Assembly (NCBI GenBank): GCA_021793745.1
Contig: JAJYSD010000100.1
Location: 1-5,850, forward strand
Direction: 5' to 3'
DNA from: Bacillota bacterium
Lineage (GTDB): Bacteria; Bacillota; Bacilli; Thermoactinomycetales; DSM-44946
DNA length: 5,850 nucleotides
The position numbers were made by a program, and so were the translations under genes. The notes under the pieces were generated by a model. The model ran no database searches, had not been told where the DNA came from, and saw only the letters and a list, made by a program, of their open reading frames with translations. Each line of letters opens with the position of its first letter. Position 1 is the stretch's first letter. Below are positions 1-5,452 of this stretch, in pieces.

Positions 1-385
1 CCGATCTTTGGAGAAGCGGGAGATACAGCACGCGGTTCTCGTCGGCGTGGAATTGGATCAATTGGCCGAAAAAAGGCGTTTGTCGGAGCCCCTTCAATCC
101 CTGGTGGAATCGGATGAAGGCCTGTTTGGTTGCGACGAAACCCTGGCGTTGGGATCGGTTTTCGGATACGGCAGCATTGCTGTCACGACCTTCGGCCATC
201 TGGACAAACAGAAGCTCGGGGTGATCGGGCGGCTGGATACCAAGAAAAACGGCCAGATCCACACCTTTTTGGATGATTTGGTGGCCAGCATTGCCGCGGC
301 GGCTTCCAGCCGACTGGCTCACCGGTTGAGGGATGAGCAGGAGCAGATGGAAACGGAAAAAATGCGGGGGCAGTCTGCGGGTTGA
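1..385 (+). CDS. yutG: YutG-type phosphatidylglycerophosphatase A family protein, 5'-truncated by the window edge
   Basis: The reading frame is open from base 2 to the TGA at 383-385, giving the last 127 residues. The family is usually about 165 residues, so roughly 40 N-terminal residues lie outside the window and no start is visible. Recognised by the block KREIQHAVLVGVELDQLAEK, then DEGLFGCDETLALGSVFGYG, then GHLDKQKLGVIGRLDTKK, and the C-terminal acidic/helical block HTFLDDLVASIAAAASSRLA. These match B. subtilis YutG, a member of the PgpA family (COG1267). PgpA proteins dephosphorylate phosphatidylglycerophosphate to phosphatidylglycerol in membrane lipid synthesis. The YutG branch lacks obvious membrane segments in the part seen here, so its true substrate is less certain. 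The tail after residue 110 is charged (RDEQEQMETEKMRG) and probably poorly conserved. No clear terminator follows. Family assignment is firm; function is by homology. Confidence 0.85.
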   Translation, partial: RSLEKREIQHAVLVGVELDQLAEKRRLSEPLQSLVESDEGLFGCDETLALGSVFGYGSIAVTTFGHLDKQKLGVIGRLDTKKNGQIHTFLDDLVASIAAAASSRLAHRLRDEQEQMETEKMRGQSAG

Positions 386-463
386 CGGGATGGAGTCCGA
401 TGGGAGGGATTTTCGCCGCTCCATAAAGTGCAAAGGTCCGGACGGCATGAAACCGGCATCGGG

Positions 464-472
464 TGATACACT
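464..472 (+). promoter_or_regulatory. Possible extended -10 promoter for the 65-residue gene
   Basis: TGATACACT is a TGn extension plus the -10-like hexamer TACACT (467-472). The same ten bases, GTGATACACT, recur in the promoter of the GAF gene (4375-4384). The 17-bp-spaced -35 position here reads GGCATG, which is poor, so this rests mainly on the extended -10. It lies 44 bp before the start codon of the next gene. Confidence 0.3.
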
Positions 473-515
473 ATCGGTGGAGGAGGGAATCACGGGTTCC
501 GAAGGAGGGAAAAGC

Positions 516-713
516 ATGAGTTGCTGGATTTACTGGGCCAAACTGTACGATTCTCGCTTTCAAGCCCGGTGTCTGGCCGCGCGGATGTTGGAGGATTGGT
601 GGATTTATGGCTATGACAGCCCCGCCGAAGTGGAGGTGTTCCGTTCGAAGGGCGGACGATACGGTGTTCGGTACATCTGGCACAAGGATGAAACAGGAAG
701 CAAAAAAAAGTGA
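516..713 (+). CDS. Small protein of unknown function, 65 residues, rich in aromatic residues
   Basis: The start ATG at 516 was chosen because GGAGGG (504-509) lies 6 bases before it. The frame stays open back to about 333, but no earlier start has a comparable ribosome site. The product begins MSCWIYWAKLYDSRFQARCL and continues with an amphipathic helix (AARMLEDWWIYGYD), a short strand pair (EVEVFRSKGGRYGVRYIWHK) and a lysine-rich tail. It contains four Trp and seven Tyr in 65 residues, and only two Cys (3 and 19). There is no signal peptide or membrane segment. The acidic/aromatic helix followed by a beta hairpin suggests a small folded cytosolic protein. I do not recognise the family and assign no function. 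It lies between yutG and the tRNA operon promoter on the same strand. That it is a gene rests on the ribosome site and the plausible composition. Confidence 0.65.
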   Translation: MSCWIYWAKLYDSRFQARCLAARMLEDWWIYGYDSPAEVEVFRSKGGRYGVRYIWHKDETGSKKK

Positions 714-721
714 AAAACCCC

Positions 722-750
722 TTGCATTATTCGGGAACATGTTGTATAGT
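722..750 (+). promoter_or_regulatory. Sigma-A promoter of the tRNA operon
   Basis: TTGCAT (722-727), a 17-base spacer, then TATAGT (745-750). Transcription should begin near 757, about 23 bases before the first tRNA. The -10 is strong and the spacing is ideal, as expected for a stable RNA operon. Confidence 0.85.
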
Positions 751-779
751 TATAGCTGTCCCTCACTTGAGGCCATCGA

Positions 780-855
<76 letters not shown>

Positions 856-872
856 ATTCAAAACGGGGATAA

Positions 873-888
873 CGGGCTATCAAGCCCG
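873..888 (+). other. Hairpin in the spacer between tRNA-fMet and tRNA-Asp
   Basis: CGGGCT (873-878), loop ATCA, then AGCCCG (883-888) form a perfect 6-bp stem. No T-run follows, so it is not a terminator. It sits in the 40-base spacer, the longest in the operon, and may guide processing or mark a spacer remnant. Confidence 0.45.
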
Positions 889-895
889 ATTCCGT

Positions 896-971
896 GGAGC
901 TGTGGTGTAGGGGTCAACATGCCTGCCTGTCACGCAGGAGATCGCGGGTTCGAATCCCGTCAGCTCCGCCA
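896..971 (+). tRNA. tRNA-Asp (anticodon GTC at 929-931)
   Basis: A complete 76-base cloverleaf. Acceptor GGAGCTG (896-902) pairs with CAGCTCC (961-967). The discriminator is G968, as expected for Asp, and CCA is encoded at 969-971. The anticodon stem CCTGC/GCAGG encloses CTGTCAC. The T arm GCGGGTTCGAATCCCGT is canonical. Only six bases separate it from the next tRNA. Confidence 0.96.
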
Positions 972-977
972 AAATGT

Positions 978-1053
<76 letters not shown>

Positions 1054-1067
1054 TGACCACCCGTTTT

Positions 1068-1142
1068 GGGCAGTTAGCTCAGAGGGAGAGCGCTTCCTTG
1101 ACACGGAAGAGGTCATAGGTTCGATTCCTATACTGCCCACCA
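1068..1142 (+). tRNA. tRNA-Val (anticodon GAC at 1100-1102)
   Basis: A complete 75-base cloverleaf. Acceptor GGGCAGT (1068-1074) pairs with ACTGCCC (1132-1138); discriminator A1139 and encoded CCA (1140-1142) fit Val. Anticodon stem CTTCC/GGAAG encloses TTGACAC. The T arm is ATAGGTTCGATTCCTAT. Last tRNA of the operon, 14 bases after the CAT tRNA and followed at once by the terminator. Confidence 0.96.
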
Positions 1143-1145
1143 AGC

Positions 1146-1174
1146 AAAAGCACCTCTCGGCGAGGTGCTTTTTT
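1146..1174 (+). terminator. Intrinsic terminator of the tRNA operon
   Basis: AAAAGCACCTC (1146-1156) pairs over 11 bp with GAGGTGCTTTT (1162-1172) around the loop TCGGC, followed by a T-run (1169-1174). It starts four bases after the Val CCA end. The A-run on the left side could let it work in both directions. Confidence 0.93.
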
Positions 1175-1232
1175 CATTTCCGCCGGTGCTGTTCTCTCCA
1201 AATTGAAGTTTCTGGTCGGTGTACCCGGACTG

Positions 1233-1241
1233 TGTTAAAAT
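1233..1241 (+). promoter_or_regulatory. Extended -10 promoter for the M23 peptidase gene
   Basis: TGTTAAAAT is a TGn extension plus TAAAAT (1236-1241). The base positions 17 bp upstream read TGGTCG (1213-1218), a weak -35. Transcription would start near 1248, leaving a leader of about 27 bases with the ribosome site. Confidence 0.5.
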
Positions 1242-1274
1242 GAGATGGATAAAAACTTGGGTAAGGAGATATCC

Positions 1275-2390
1275 ATGGGAAGAACGACTTTACTCATCGC
1301 GGTGGCCATTCTCATCGTTTTTCTGTGGATGTTTGTTCCATATAATTTTTTAAATCAGCACCTGCCGTGGCAGCAGGACCCGGAGCAGCAGGAACAGGCG
1401 GCCTCCCCCCCTCGTTCCAAGAGCCCGGGGAAGGCGCTGTCCGCCAAAGTGGAGGTGCCTTACCGGAAGGAAGAGGGAGAAATCACCTTTCGCCTCTCCG
1501 ATTTGAAGGAAAAGTTGCGAATCGATTATGAGTACGATGCCCAGGAAGGGATTCTCACGATCCGCCAGGGGACGGTTCAATTGACCATGTTGCGGGAAGC
1601 GCCCGTTTTGAACCGAAACGGGATCTATCTGCCCGTGGAGGCATCCCCCATCATCCGTGACAAGGAAATACGGATTCCGGCGGTCGTGGTGGAAGAGGGA
1701 TTGGGCAGACAGGTGGAGGTTCGCGAGGAATACGCCCTGATCGAACAAAATGCGTCGGTTCCGGCCCTGGCGGAGACCCGGCGGCCGAAGCTCCCCAAGG
1801 GTGACCCGGAGGGACTGATCGATTATCTCTCCTTTCTCCAAACGCCGATTCAAGGAGCCCAGGTGAGCACGAAGGATTCGCACCTGCCCGGCGCCGAGCG
1901 CCCCTACCGAAATGGGGTTCACGAAGGGTTGGATTATTACAGCTGGACCAGTCGGATTTCCATCGACTCCCGAACCCCGGTGCTTTCGGTGGCGGATGGA
2001 GTGGTGGTTCGCGCCGACCACGACTATCAGGAGATGTCCGAAGCGGAGCGGAACCGCTATCTTCAAATCGGCGCTCAAAACGGGGGACAGACGCCGCAAT
2101 ACATTCTCGATAAAATGCGGGGCCGGTCCGTATGGATCCAACATAAAAAGGGAGTGCTCTCCCGGTATTGCCATTTGAGCCGGATTGACGACGACATCGT
2201 CGTCGGAAAAAAGGTAAAGCAGGGAGAGGTTATCGGCTATGTCGGAAACTCGGGCACCAGCCAGGGGGTTAAGGGCCTCGATTCGGGAATGCATCTTCAT
2301 CTGGACCTGTTTATTTACGACCAGTGGCTGTGGGATGACTTTACCCCCGCCGAGCGTCGCCATATTCTCCGGAGGGTCTTGGATCGGTGA
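1275..2390 (+). CDS. Membrane-anchored M23 (LytM/lysostaphin-type) metallopeptidase
   Basis: The 371-residue product starts at ATG 1275, chosen because AAGGAG (1263-1268) lies six bases before it. An in-frame ATG at 1245 has no ribosome site and lies at the predicted transcription start. Residues 4-21 form one membrane segment with no lipobox, so the protein should be anchored with its bulk outside. A Gln/Pro/Ser-rich linker (33-55) leads to a beta-rich region (about 60-145) resembling the stalk domains related to copper amine oxidase N-termini. The C-terminal domain has all M23 zinc and catalytic motifs: HEGLD (H216, D220), CHLS (H300) and HLH (H340, H342). M23 enzymes cut peptide cross-links of peptidoglycan, so a wall-remodelling role is likely. 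An extra segment (249-284) sits between the first zinc motif and CHLS. It is probably monocistronic and converges on dinB. Confidence 0.88.
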   Translation: MGRTTLLIAVAILIVFLWMFVPYNFLNQHLPWQQDPEQQEQAASPPRSKSPGKALSAKVEVPYRKEEGEITFRLSDLKEKLRIDYEYDAQEGILTIRQGTVQLTMLREAPVLNRNGIYLPVEASPIIRDKEIRIPAVVVEEGLGRQVEVREEYALIEQNASVPALAETRRPKLPKGDPEGLIDYLSFLQTPIQGAQVSTKDSHLPGAERPYRNGVHEGLDYYSWTSRISIDSRTPVLSVADGVVVRADHDYQEMSEAERNRYLQIGAQNGGQTPQYILDKMRGRSVWIQHKKGVLSRYCHLSRIDDDIVVGKKVKQGEVIGYVGNSGTSQGVKGLDSGMHLHLDLFIYDQWLWDDFTPAERRHILRRVLDR

Positions 2391-2393
2391 GGT

Positions 2394-3611
2394 TCAGATG
2401 CGGTGGCCGCCAATTTTACCGGCCCGGTCGGCGAAGACGCTGGCCCCGGTGAGGGATCGGGCCAGCAAGATGCTGGTCGGTCCGAATCGGTCGCGGATGG
2501 TGTCGATCGCTTTCGCCAGCCGTTGTTCCCTTTCCCGTTTCCCGAACAGGTCCAGTTGCATCACCCGGTCGGAGGACAGGTTGCTCAGGGTGATCCCGAT
2601 CGCGCGGATGGGCCGGTGATCCCAGTAATGCCGGAGGAGAACCTCGGCCCCTTCGAATATCCTCCGGCCGATATTGGTCGGCTCGGGAAGGGTGAGGGAG
2701 CGGTGGATGGAACCGAAATCAAAGTTCCTCAGGGTGAGGGAGACCGTACGGCCCCTATAGCCGCCCCCGCGGGCCCGACCGGCCACTTCCTCCGCCAGTT
2801 CGCGCAGGACGGTGCGCAGATCGCTTTCCTCCGTATAATCCCTCGGAAGGGTGAATTGATGTCCGATGGACCGGTTTTGATCCAGGCTGCGGGGATCGAC
2901 CGGGCTGGAATCGATGCCCCAGGCCGAGAGGTGAAGCACCCGGCCGATGATTCCAAACCGCCGCTGAAGAAGTGCAGGATCCGTATGGGCCAGATCTCCG
3001 ATGGTGCGGATGCCCATTCGCTTCAGGTGTTGGGAAATCCGCGGACCGACGCCGAACAATCGGATGACCGGCAAGGGCCACAGCCGTTTGGGAACATCCT
3101 CTTCCGTCAGGAGGGTGAGCCCATTCGGCTTTTCCATTTCTGCAGCCATTTTGGCCAGCAACTTGTTGGGGCCCACACCGATGGAACAGCGGATTCCCGT
3201 TTCCCGGAGGATTCGTTCCTTGATGCGGCGGGCCGCCTCGATTCCTTCGCCAAACAGCTTTTCACACCCGGTCAGCTCCACAAAGGCTTCATCGACGGAA
3301 AAAGGTTCGACGAGCGGGGAGAACTGGCTTAAAATGTCCACGATATGCGCCGATATGCGGAGATAGGTGCCCATGCGGGGAGGAACCAGCTCAGCCGGCG
3401 GACACAGCCTCTTCGCTTCGAATACCGCCATTCCGGTTTCCACGCCGTATTCCTTGGCCTCGTAGGAAGCGGCGAGCACAATGCCGTGCCGCCGGGAGGG
3501 GTCGCCGCACACGATGATCGGACGGTTGCGCAGGGAAGGGTTGAGGGCTTGTTCCACACTGGCGTAAAACGCGTTCATATCCGCCAGGAGAACAATCCGT
3601 TTCCGCTCCAT
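2394..3611 (-). CDS. dinB: DNA polymerase IV (Y-family translesion polymerase)
   Basis: The 405-residue product has the full Y-family layout. The palm motif DMNAFYASVE carries metal ligand D11 and the likely steric gate Y16. SVDEAF carries catalytic D107 and E108. RCSIGVGPNKLLAKMAAEME (141-160) is the conserved palm/thumb segment. A helix-hairpin-helix thumb follows (about 184-208, LFGVGPR), then the little-finger domain (about 245-350). QLDLF at 352-356 is a textbook sliding-clamp binding motif. The start ATG (3609-3611) is preceded by GGGGAG at an 8-base distance. It inserts nucleotides opposite damaged template bases at stalled forks, at the price of errors. A LexA box lies in its leader, so DNA-damage induction is expected. 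Bacillus species often carry two such polymerases (YqjH, YqjW); I cannot say which this matches. Its stop lies 3 bp from the converging M23 gene. Confidence 0.96.
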   Translation of the reverse strand: MERKRIVLLADMNAFYASVEQALNPSLRNRPIIVCGDPSRRHGIVLAASYEAKEYGVETGMAVFEAKRLCPPAELVPPRMGTYLRISAHIVDILSQFSPLVEPFSVDEAFVELTGCEKLFGEGIEAARRIKERILRETGIRCSIGVGPNKLLAKMAAEMEKPNGLTLLTEEDVPKRLWPLPVIRLFGVGPRISQHLKRMGIRTIGDLAHTDPALLQRRFGIIGRVLHLSAWGIDSSPVDPRSLDQNRSIGHQFTLPRDYTEESDLRTVLRELAEEVAGRARGGGYRGRTVSLTLRNFDFGSIHRSLTLPEPTNIGRRIFEGAEVLLRHYWDHRPIRAIGITLSNLSSDRVMQLDLFGKREREQRLAKAIDTIRDRFGPTSILLARSLTGASVFADRAGKIGGHRI

Positions 3612-3624
3612 GCTTCACACTCCC

Positions 3625-3638
3625 CGAACAAATGTTCT
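3625..3638 (-). promoter_or_regulatory. LexA (DinR) SOS box of dinB
   Basis: The plus strand reads CGAACAAATGTTCT, matching 13 of 14 positions of the Bacillus LexA consensus CGAACRNRYGTTYC. It lies between the predicted dinB promoter and the ribosome site, whose first base it touches. LexA bound here would block transcription until RecA-driven cleavage after DNA damage. Confidence 0.85.
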
Positions 3639-3644
3639 ATATAT

Positions 3645-3673
3645 AGAATATCCGCTTCTTGTGCGGATGAGAA
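3645..3673 (-). promoter_or_regulatory. Probable dinB promoter
   Basis: On the minus strand, TTCTCA (3673-3668), a 17-base spacer and TATTCT (3650-3645) form a moderate sigma-A promoter. Transcription would start near 3638, at the edge of the LexA box. TATATA (3645-3640) is an alternative -10 with no good -35. Confidence 0.45.
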
Positions 3674-3678
3674 GCGGA
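3651..3678. repeat. 9-bp inverted repeat over the dinB promoter
   Basis: TCCGCTTCT (3651-3659) and AGAAGCGGA (3670-3678) are perfect inverted arms around a 10-base loop. GCGGA also occurs inside the loop (3663-3667), giving a competing smaller hairpin. The right arm overlaps the -35. Neither side is followed by a T-run, so an operator is more likely than a terminator. Confidence 0.5.
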
Positions 3679-3718
3679 ACATTTTGGCAAGGGGATCCCG
3701 GTGGACGCGGAGGCCATG

Positions 3719-3755
3719 GAAAAAAATAAAGATGACGGGCGGGAAGTGCCCGTCA
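3719..3755 (-). terminator. Intrinsic terminator of the DUF1885-like gene
   Basis: On the minus strand TGACGGGC pairs with GCCCGTCA (plus 3748-3755 and 3733-3740) around a 7-base loop, followed by ATCTTTATTTTTTT. It lies 24 bases past the stop codon and isolates dinB from transcription of the gene behind it. Confidence 0.88.
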
Positions 3756-3778
3756 ACGGGAGAGAGGGGTTTCCCGGA

Positions 3779-4201
3779 TTATTTCCGGGGGTAAAAGTAC
3801 ATAACCCGACCGTTAAAGAGATGGAGTTCACCCTGGAACTGCTTGGCGAGATAGCGGCAAAATTCGTTGGCCTTTGCTTTATCCCCATGGGTGGCTCCGG
3901 GGGGGATGAGGATTTGGATGGTGTATCGGCCCCCTTTGTCAGCAGGTTCTTGTTCCACGCCGATGATCAGACCGCGGTACATCTTGGGTTCTTTTCCCTT
4001 TAAGACGAGCCAGCTTTTCTCGTTTTTCGATTGTTCCTCCATCGTATAGGGAAAAGCCGCCTCCGCATACGTCCAATCCAGCTGGTTTCCGGTGCGGGAA
4101 GCCATGTCGATGTACCGCTCCAACTGATCCTTGACGTCTTGCAAGGAAATCTCTGTCTGGGTCGAATTTTCCACCAAACGAATCCATGCGCGGTTGCCCA
4201 T
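3779..4201 (-). CDS. DUF1885-like protein of unknown function
   Basis: The 140-residue product starts at ATG (4199-4201), with AGAGGTGA just upstream on the minus strand. It opens MGNRAWIRLVENSTQTEISL, followed by an amphipathic helix (DVKDQLERYIDMASRTG), a segment with LDWTYAEAAFPY, and a strand-rich C-terminal half (KSWLVLKGKE, YRGLIIGVEQE, RYTIQILIPPGATHGDKAKA, HLFNGRVMYFYPRK). No signal peptide, membrane segment or catalytic motif is visible, and the only Cys is in EFCRYLAKQF. The pattern recalls the small Bacillales family DUF1885, known from a structural-genomics entry but without a function; this match is from memory. It is a single gene with its own terminator, divergent from the GAF gene across about 220 bases. 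That it is a real gene is much surer than the family name. Confidence 0.8.
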   Translation of the reverse strand: MGNRAWIRLVENSTQTEISLQDVKDQLERYIDMASRTGNQLDWTYAEAAFPYTMEEQSKNEKSWLVLKGKEPKMYRGLIIGVEQEPADKGGRYTIQILIPPGATHGDKAKANEFCRYLAKQFQGELHLFNGRVMYFYPRK

Positions 4202-4300
4202 GTTTTCACCTCTGATTGATTGAAAGAGTCCCTTGTTACTGGATATCCTTTTTCATCTTAACACTTCGGCGGATCCCTTTACAATCGGGACGAAGGGCAT

Positions 4301-4321
4301 CAGGACCGGTAGCCGGCCCTG
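4301..4321. other. GC-rich hairpin in the divergent intergenic region
   Basis: CAGGACCGG, loop TAG, CCGGCCCTG: eight pairs with one A:C mismatch. No T-run follows on either strand, so it is not a standard terminator. It stands between the two divergent genes and upstream of the AT-rich GAF promoter. Confidence 0.35.
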
Positions 4322-4355
4322 TTCATTCAAAACTTAAAATATTTCCGAAAATATA

Positions 4356-4384
4356 TTGTTTCACAGCTCGCCCTGTGATACACT
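4356..4384 (+). promoter_or_regulatory. Promoter of the GAF gene with an embedded inverted repeat
   Basis: TTGTTT (4356-4361), a 17-base spacer and TACACT (4379-4384) with the extension TGA before it. AT-rich sequence precedes the -35 (4336-4355) and could act as an UP element. Inside the spacer, TCACAG (4361-4366) and CTGTGA (4373-4378) are perfect inverted arms six bases apart, placed where a repressor would block polymerase. The regulator is unknown. Confidence 0.6.
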
Positions 4385-4421
4385 GATAGAACACCCAGAG
4401 GAGTCGATGGGGGATGATCCG

Positions 4422-4874
4422 ATGCGCAAGGCGGACCTCATGGATGAAATCCGCTCCAAAATCGGCGTCGTAGCGGACAAGTTGGAAGGGGATATCGAGG
4501 CTTTATACCGGTATGTGATTGAAACCCTGTACGAGCATGTCCCCACGTATCGTTACGTCGGCATCTACCTCACCCATGGCTATGAGTTTGTGCGCTTTCA
4601 TCATGCCGGTTACAGTTCGCATCCGCCTGTGATCCGGTTCGGACAGGGATTGCACAGTCTGGCGGCTGCCCGGGGCAAATTGGTCCGGGAACGGGTCGGC
4701 CGATGGACCGAAGTGTTGGTGCCCTTCTACAGGGGGCATCATCTCATCGGAGAGCTGGTTGTCATCGGGGAGCCGGAGGACGGTATCGACGAAGAAGATC
4801 TCGCGCTGTTCCGCGAAATCGCATCCTTGCTGGAGGCGAAGGTGGAGGAGTGCAATTCTTCGCGGGACGATTAA
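4422..4874 (+). CDS. GAF-domain protein related to free methionine-(R)-sulfoxide reductase but lacking its cysteines
   Basis: The start ATG 4422 follows GGGGGA (4409-4414) at 7 bases and gives 150 residues; ATG 4407 is in frame but only three bases after AGAGGAG, so it is second choice. After an N-terminal helix (1-27), one GAF domain fills about 28-140: helix LYRYVIETLYEHVP, strand YRYVGIYL, the FGQGLHSLAAARGKLV turn/helix, strand TEVLVPFYRGHHLIGELVVI, and the closing helix DEEDLALFREIASLLE. The order and the GxG-AAxxGK turn match COG1956 (YtsP/fRMsr). That enzyme uses Cys near the first strand, in the GxxG turn and in the following loop. Here those sites are Ser/Pro and Leu/His, the loop is shortened, and the only Cys (144) is in the tail. 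Reductase activity is unlikely; a small-ligand sensor or binding role is inferred. It has its own promoter. Confidence 0.85.
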   Translation: MRKADLMDEIRSKIGVVADKLEGDIEALYRYVIETLYEHVPTYRYVGIYLTHGYEFVRFHHAGYSSHPPVIRFGQGLHSLAAARGKLVRERVGRWTEVLVPFYRGHHLIGELVVIGEPEDGIDEEDLALFREIASLLEAKVEECNSSRDD

Positions 4875-4877
4875 GGC

Positions 4878-4903
4878 GTTTCGGAATATGGAAAAAGGGG
4901 TAA
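4878..4903 (+). promoter_or_regulatory. Possible sigma-B-like promoter upstream of the DUF3055 gene
   Basis: GTTTCG (4878-4883), 14 bases, GGGTAA (4898-4903) resembles the Bacillus general-stress pattern GTTTAA-N13-15-GGGTAT. No good sigma-A promoter was seen between 4875 and 4999, although readthrough from the GAF gene is possible. Two short motifs of this type can arise by chance. Confidence 0.3.
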
Positions 4904-4999
4904 AGAAACAAGACGCGTTTTTCAGGGTTGAGCCGATATTCCAAACAGGAAAGTGAGGGTGATTCAAGAGAAGAAAGTCTGTACGAAGGGGGAACGAGT

Positions 5000-5302
5000 A
5001 TGAGTCATTACGAGCGACTGTACGATGAATCCGAACAGGTGAAGGTTCGCTTTGTGGGCTTTGTTTCCGAACATGGGCGTTACGATTTCGGGATTATCTA
5101 TACAAAGATGTTTTTTGGAAAACCCCTGGTGATCTGCATGCAGACCGGGAGATCGTCGCTTCTTTCGCTGGAGGATATCGAAAACTTGGAGTATCTGCAG
5201 CAGGTGTACAATCTGCGGTCCCTCAAGGAGGCCGAGGAACTGGCCGTGTTCTTCCGCACCAATCTCCCGGCCCTGTCGATGGAATCCGAATCGGAGATCT
5301 AA
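5000..5302 (+). CDS. DUF3055 family protein
   Basis: The 100-residue product starts at ATG 5000, seven bases after AAGGGGG (4986-4992); the frame is open further back but without a ribosome site. The sequence begins MSHYERLYDESEQVKVRFVG and contains the conserved run RYDFGIIYTKMFFGKPLVIC followed by MQTGRSSLLSLED. These match the small Firmicute family DUF3055, which includes the structurally solved S. aureus SAV0927. The core is a beta sheet (strands at 14-22, 29-36, 42-48) followed by helices (59-70, 75-88) and an acidic tail. No catalytic residues are evident and the family has no known function. It lies downstream of the GAF gene on the same strand with a 125-base gap that may hold its own promoter. 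It ends in a structured 3' UTR with a strong terminator. Confidence 0.85.
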   Translation: MSHYERLYDESEQVKVRFVGFVSEHGRYDFGIIYTKMFFGKPLVICMQTGRSSLLSLEDIENLEYLQQVYNLRSLKEAEELAVFFRTNLPALSMESESEI

Positions 5303-5306
5303 ACAT

Positions 5307-5389
5307 TTGGGTGAAATCCCCAACCGGGTGGATCGATTTGCCCGCCGGATCGGAAAGGCGCTTTTCCGCAAGGAAACCGTGCCAGCGGC
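5307..5389 (+). other. Structured 3' UTR with consecutive hairpins
   Basis: Between the DUF3055 stop and its terminator, three stems follow one another: TTGGG/CCCAA (5307-5311, 5319-5323), the arms of GGGTGGATCGATTTGCCC (5326-5343, with G:T pairs), and CGGAAAG/TTTTCCG (5351-5357, 5362-5368). Little unpaired sequence remains. The second stem is a near copy of the terminator hairpin downstream (15 of 18 bases alike). No known riboswitch fits. Confidence 0.5.
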
Positions 5390-5416
5390 AAGGGTGAATC
5401 GATTCACCCTTTTTTT
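5390..5416 (+). terminator. Intrinsic terminator after the DUF3055 gene
   Basis: A perfect 22-base palindrome (5390-5411) with core GGGTGAATCGATTCACCC folds into a stem of up to 9 bp with loop TCGA, followed by T5410-T5416. It insulates the SR1 promoter, which starts 37 bases further on. Confidence 0.93.
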
Positions 5417-5431
5417 GTCATCAGGAAGATA

Positions 5432-5451
5432 GGGGATATTAATCAGTCCCC
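5432..5451. repeat. Inverted repeat just upstream of the SR1 -35
   Basis: GGGGA (5432-5436) and TCCCC (5447-5451) flank ten AT-rich bases and end one base before the -35. The placement suits an activator or repressor site, but the motif is short. Confidence 0.35.
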
Positions 5452-5452
5452 A

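Noticed and set aside
1245..1274. Upstream ATG for the M23 gene
   Set aside because: No ribosome site precedes it and it coincides with the predicted transcription start; ATG 1275 has AAGGAG at proper distance.
1350..2363. Open frame of 337 codons on the minus strand opposite the M23 gene
   Set aside because: Antisense to a gene with complete zinc motifs; no ribosome site and no recognisable protein.
2403..3332. Long open frame (309 codons) on the plus strand opposite dinB
   Set aside because: It lies wholly antisense to a gene with every polymerase motif intact, has a low-complexity Gly/Pro/Arg/Asp composition and no ribosome site; a GC-rich mirror frame explains it.
4883..4942. GGAATAT and ATATTCC arms 46 bases apart after the GAF gene
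   Set aside because: Too far apart and too short to be a convincing hairpin; no T-run follows.
5307..5389. Resemblance to an FMN riboswitch (GGGTGAAAT, CCC, ACCGG, GCCCGC in order)
   Set aside because: Only the P2/P3-like part is similar. The later conserved RFN segments are missing, no riboflavin gene follows, and it lies in a 3' UTR, so chance hairpin similarity is more likely.
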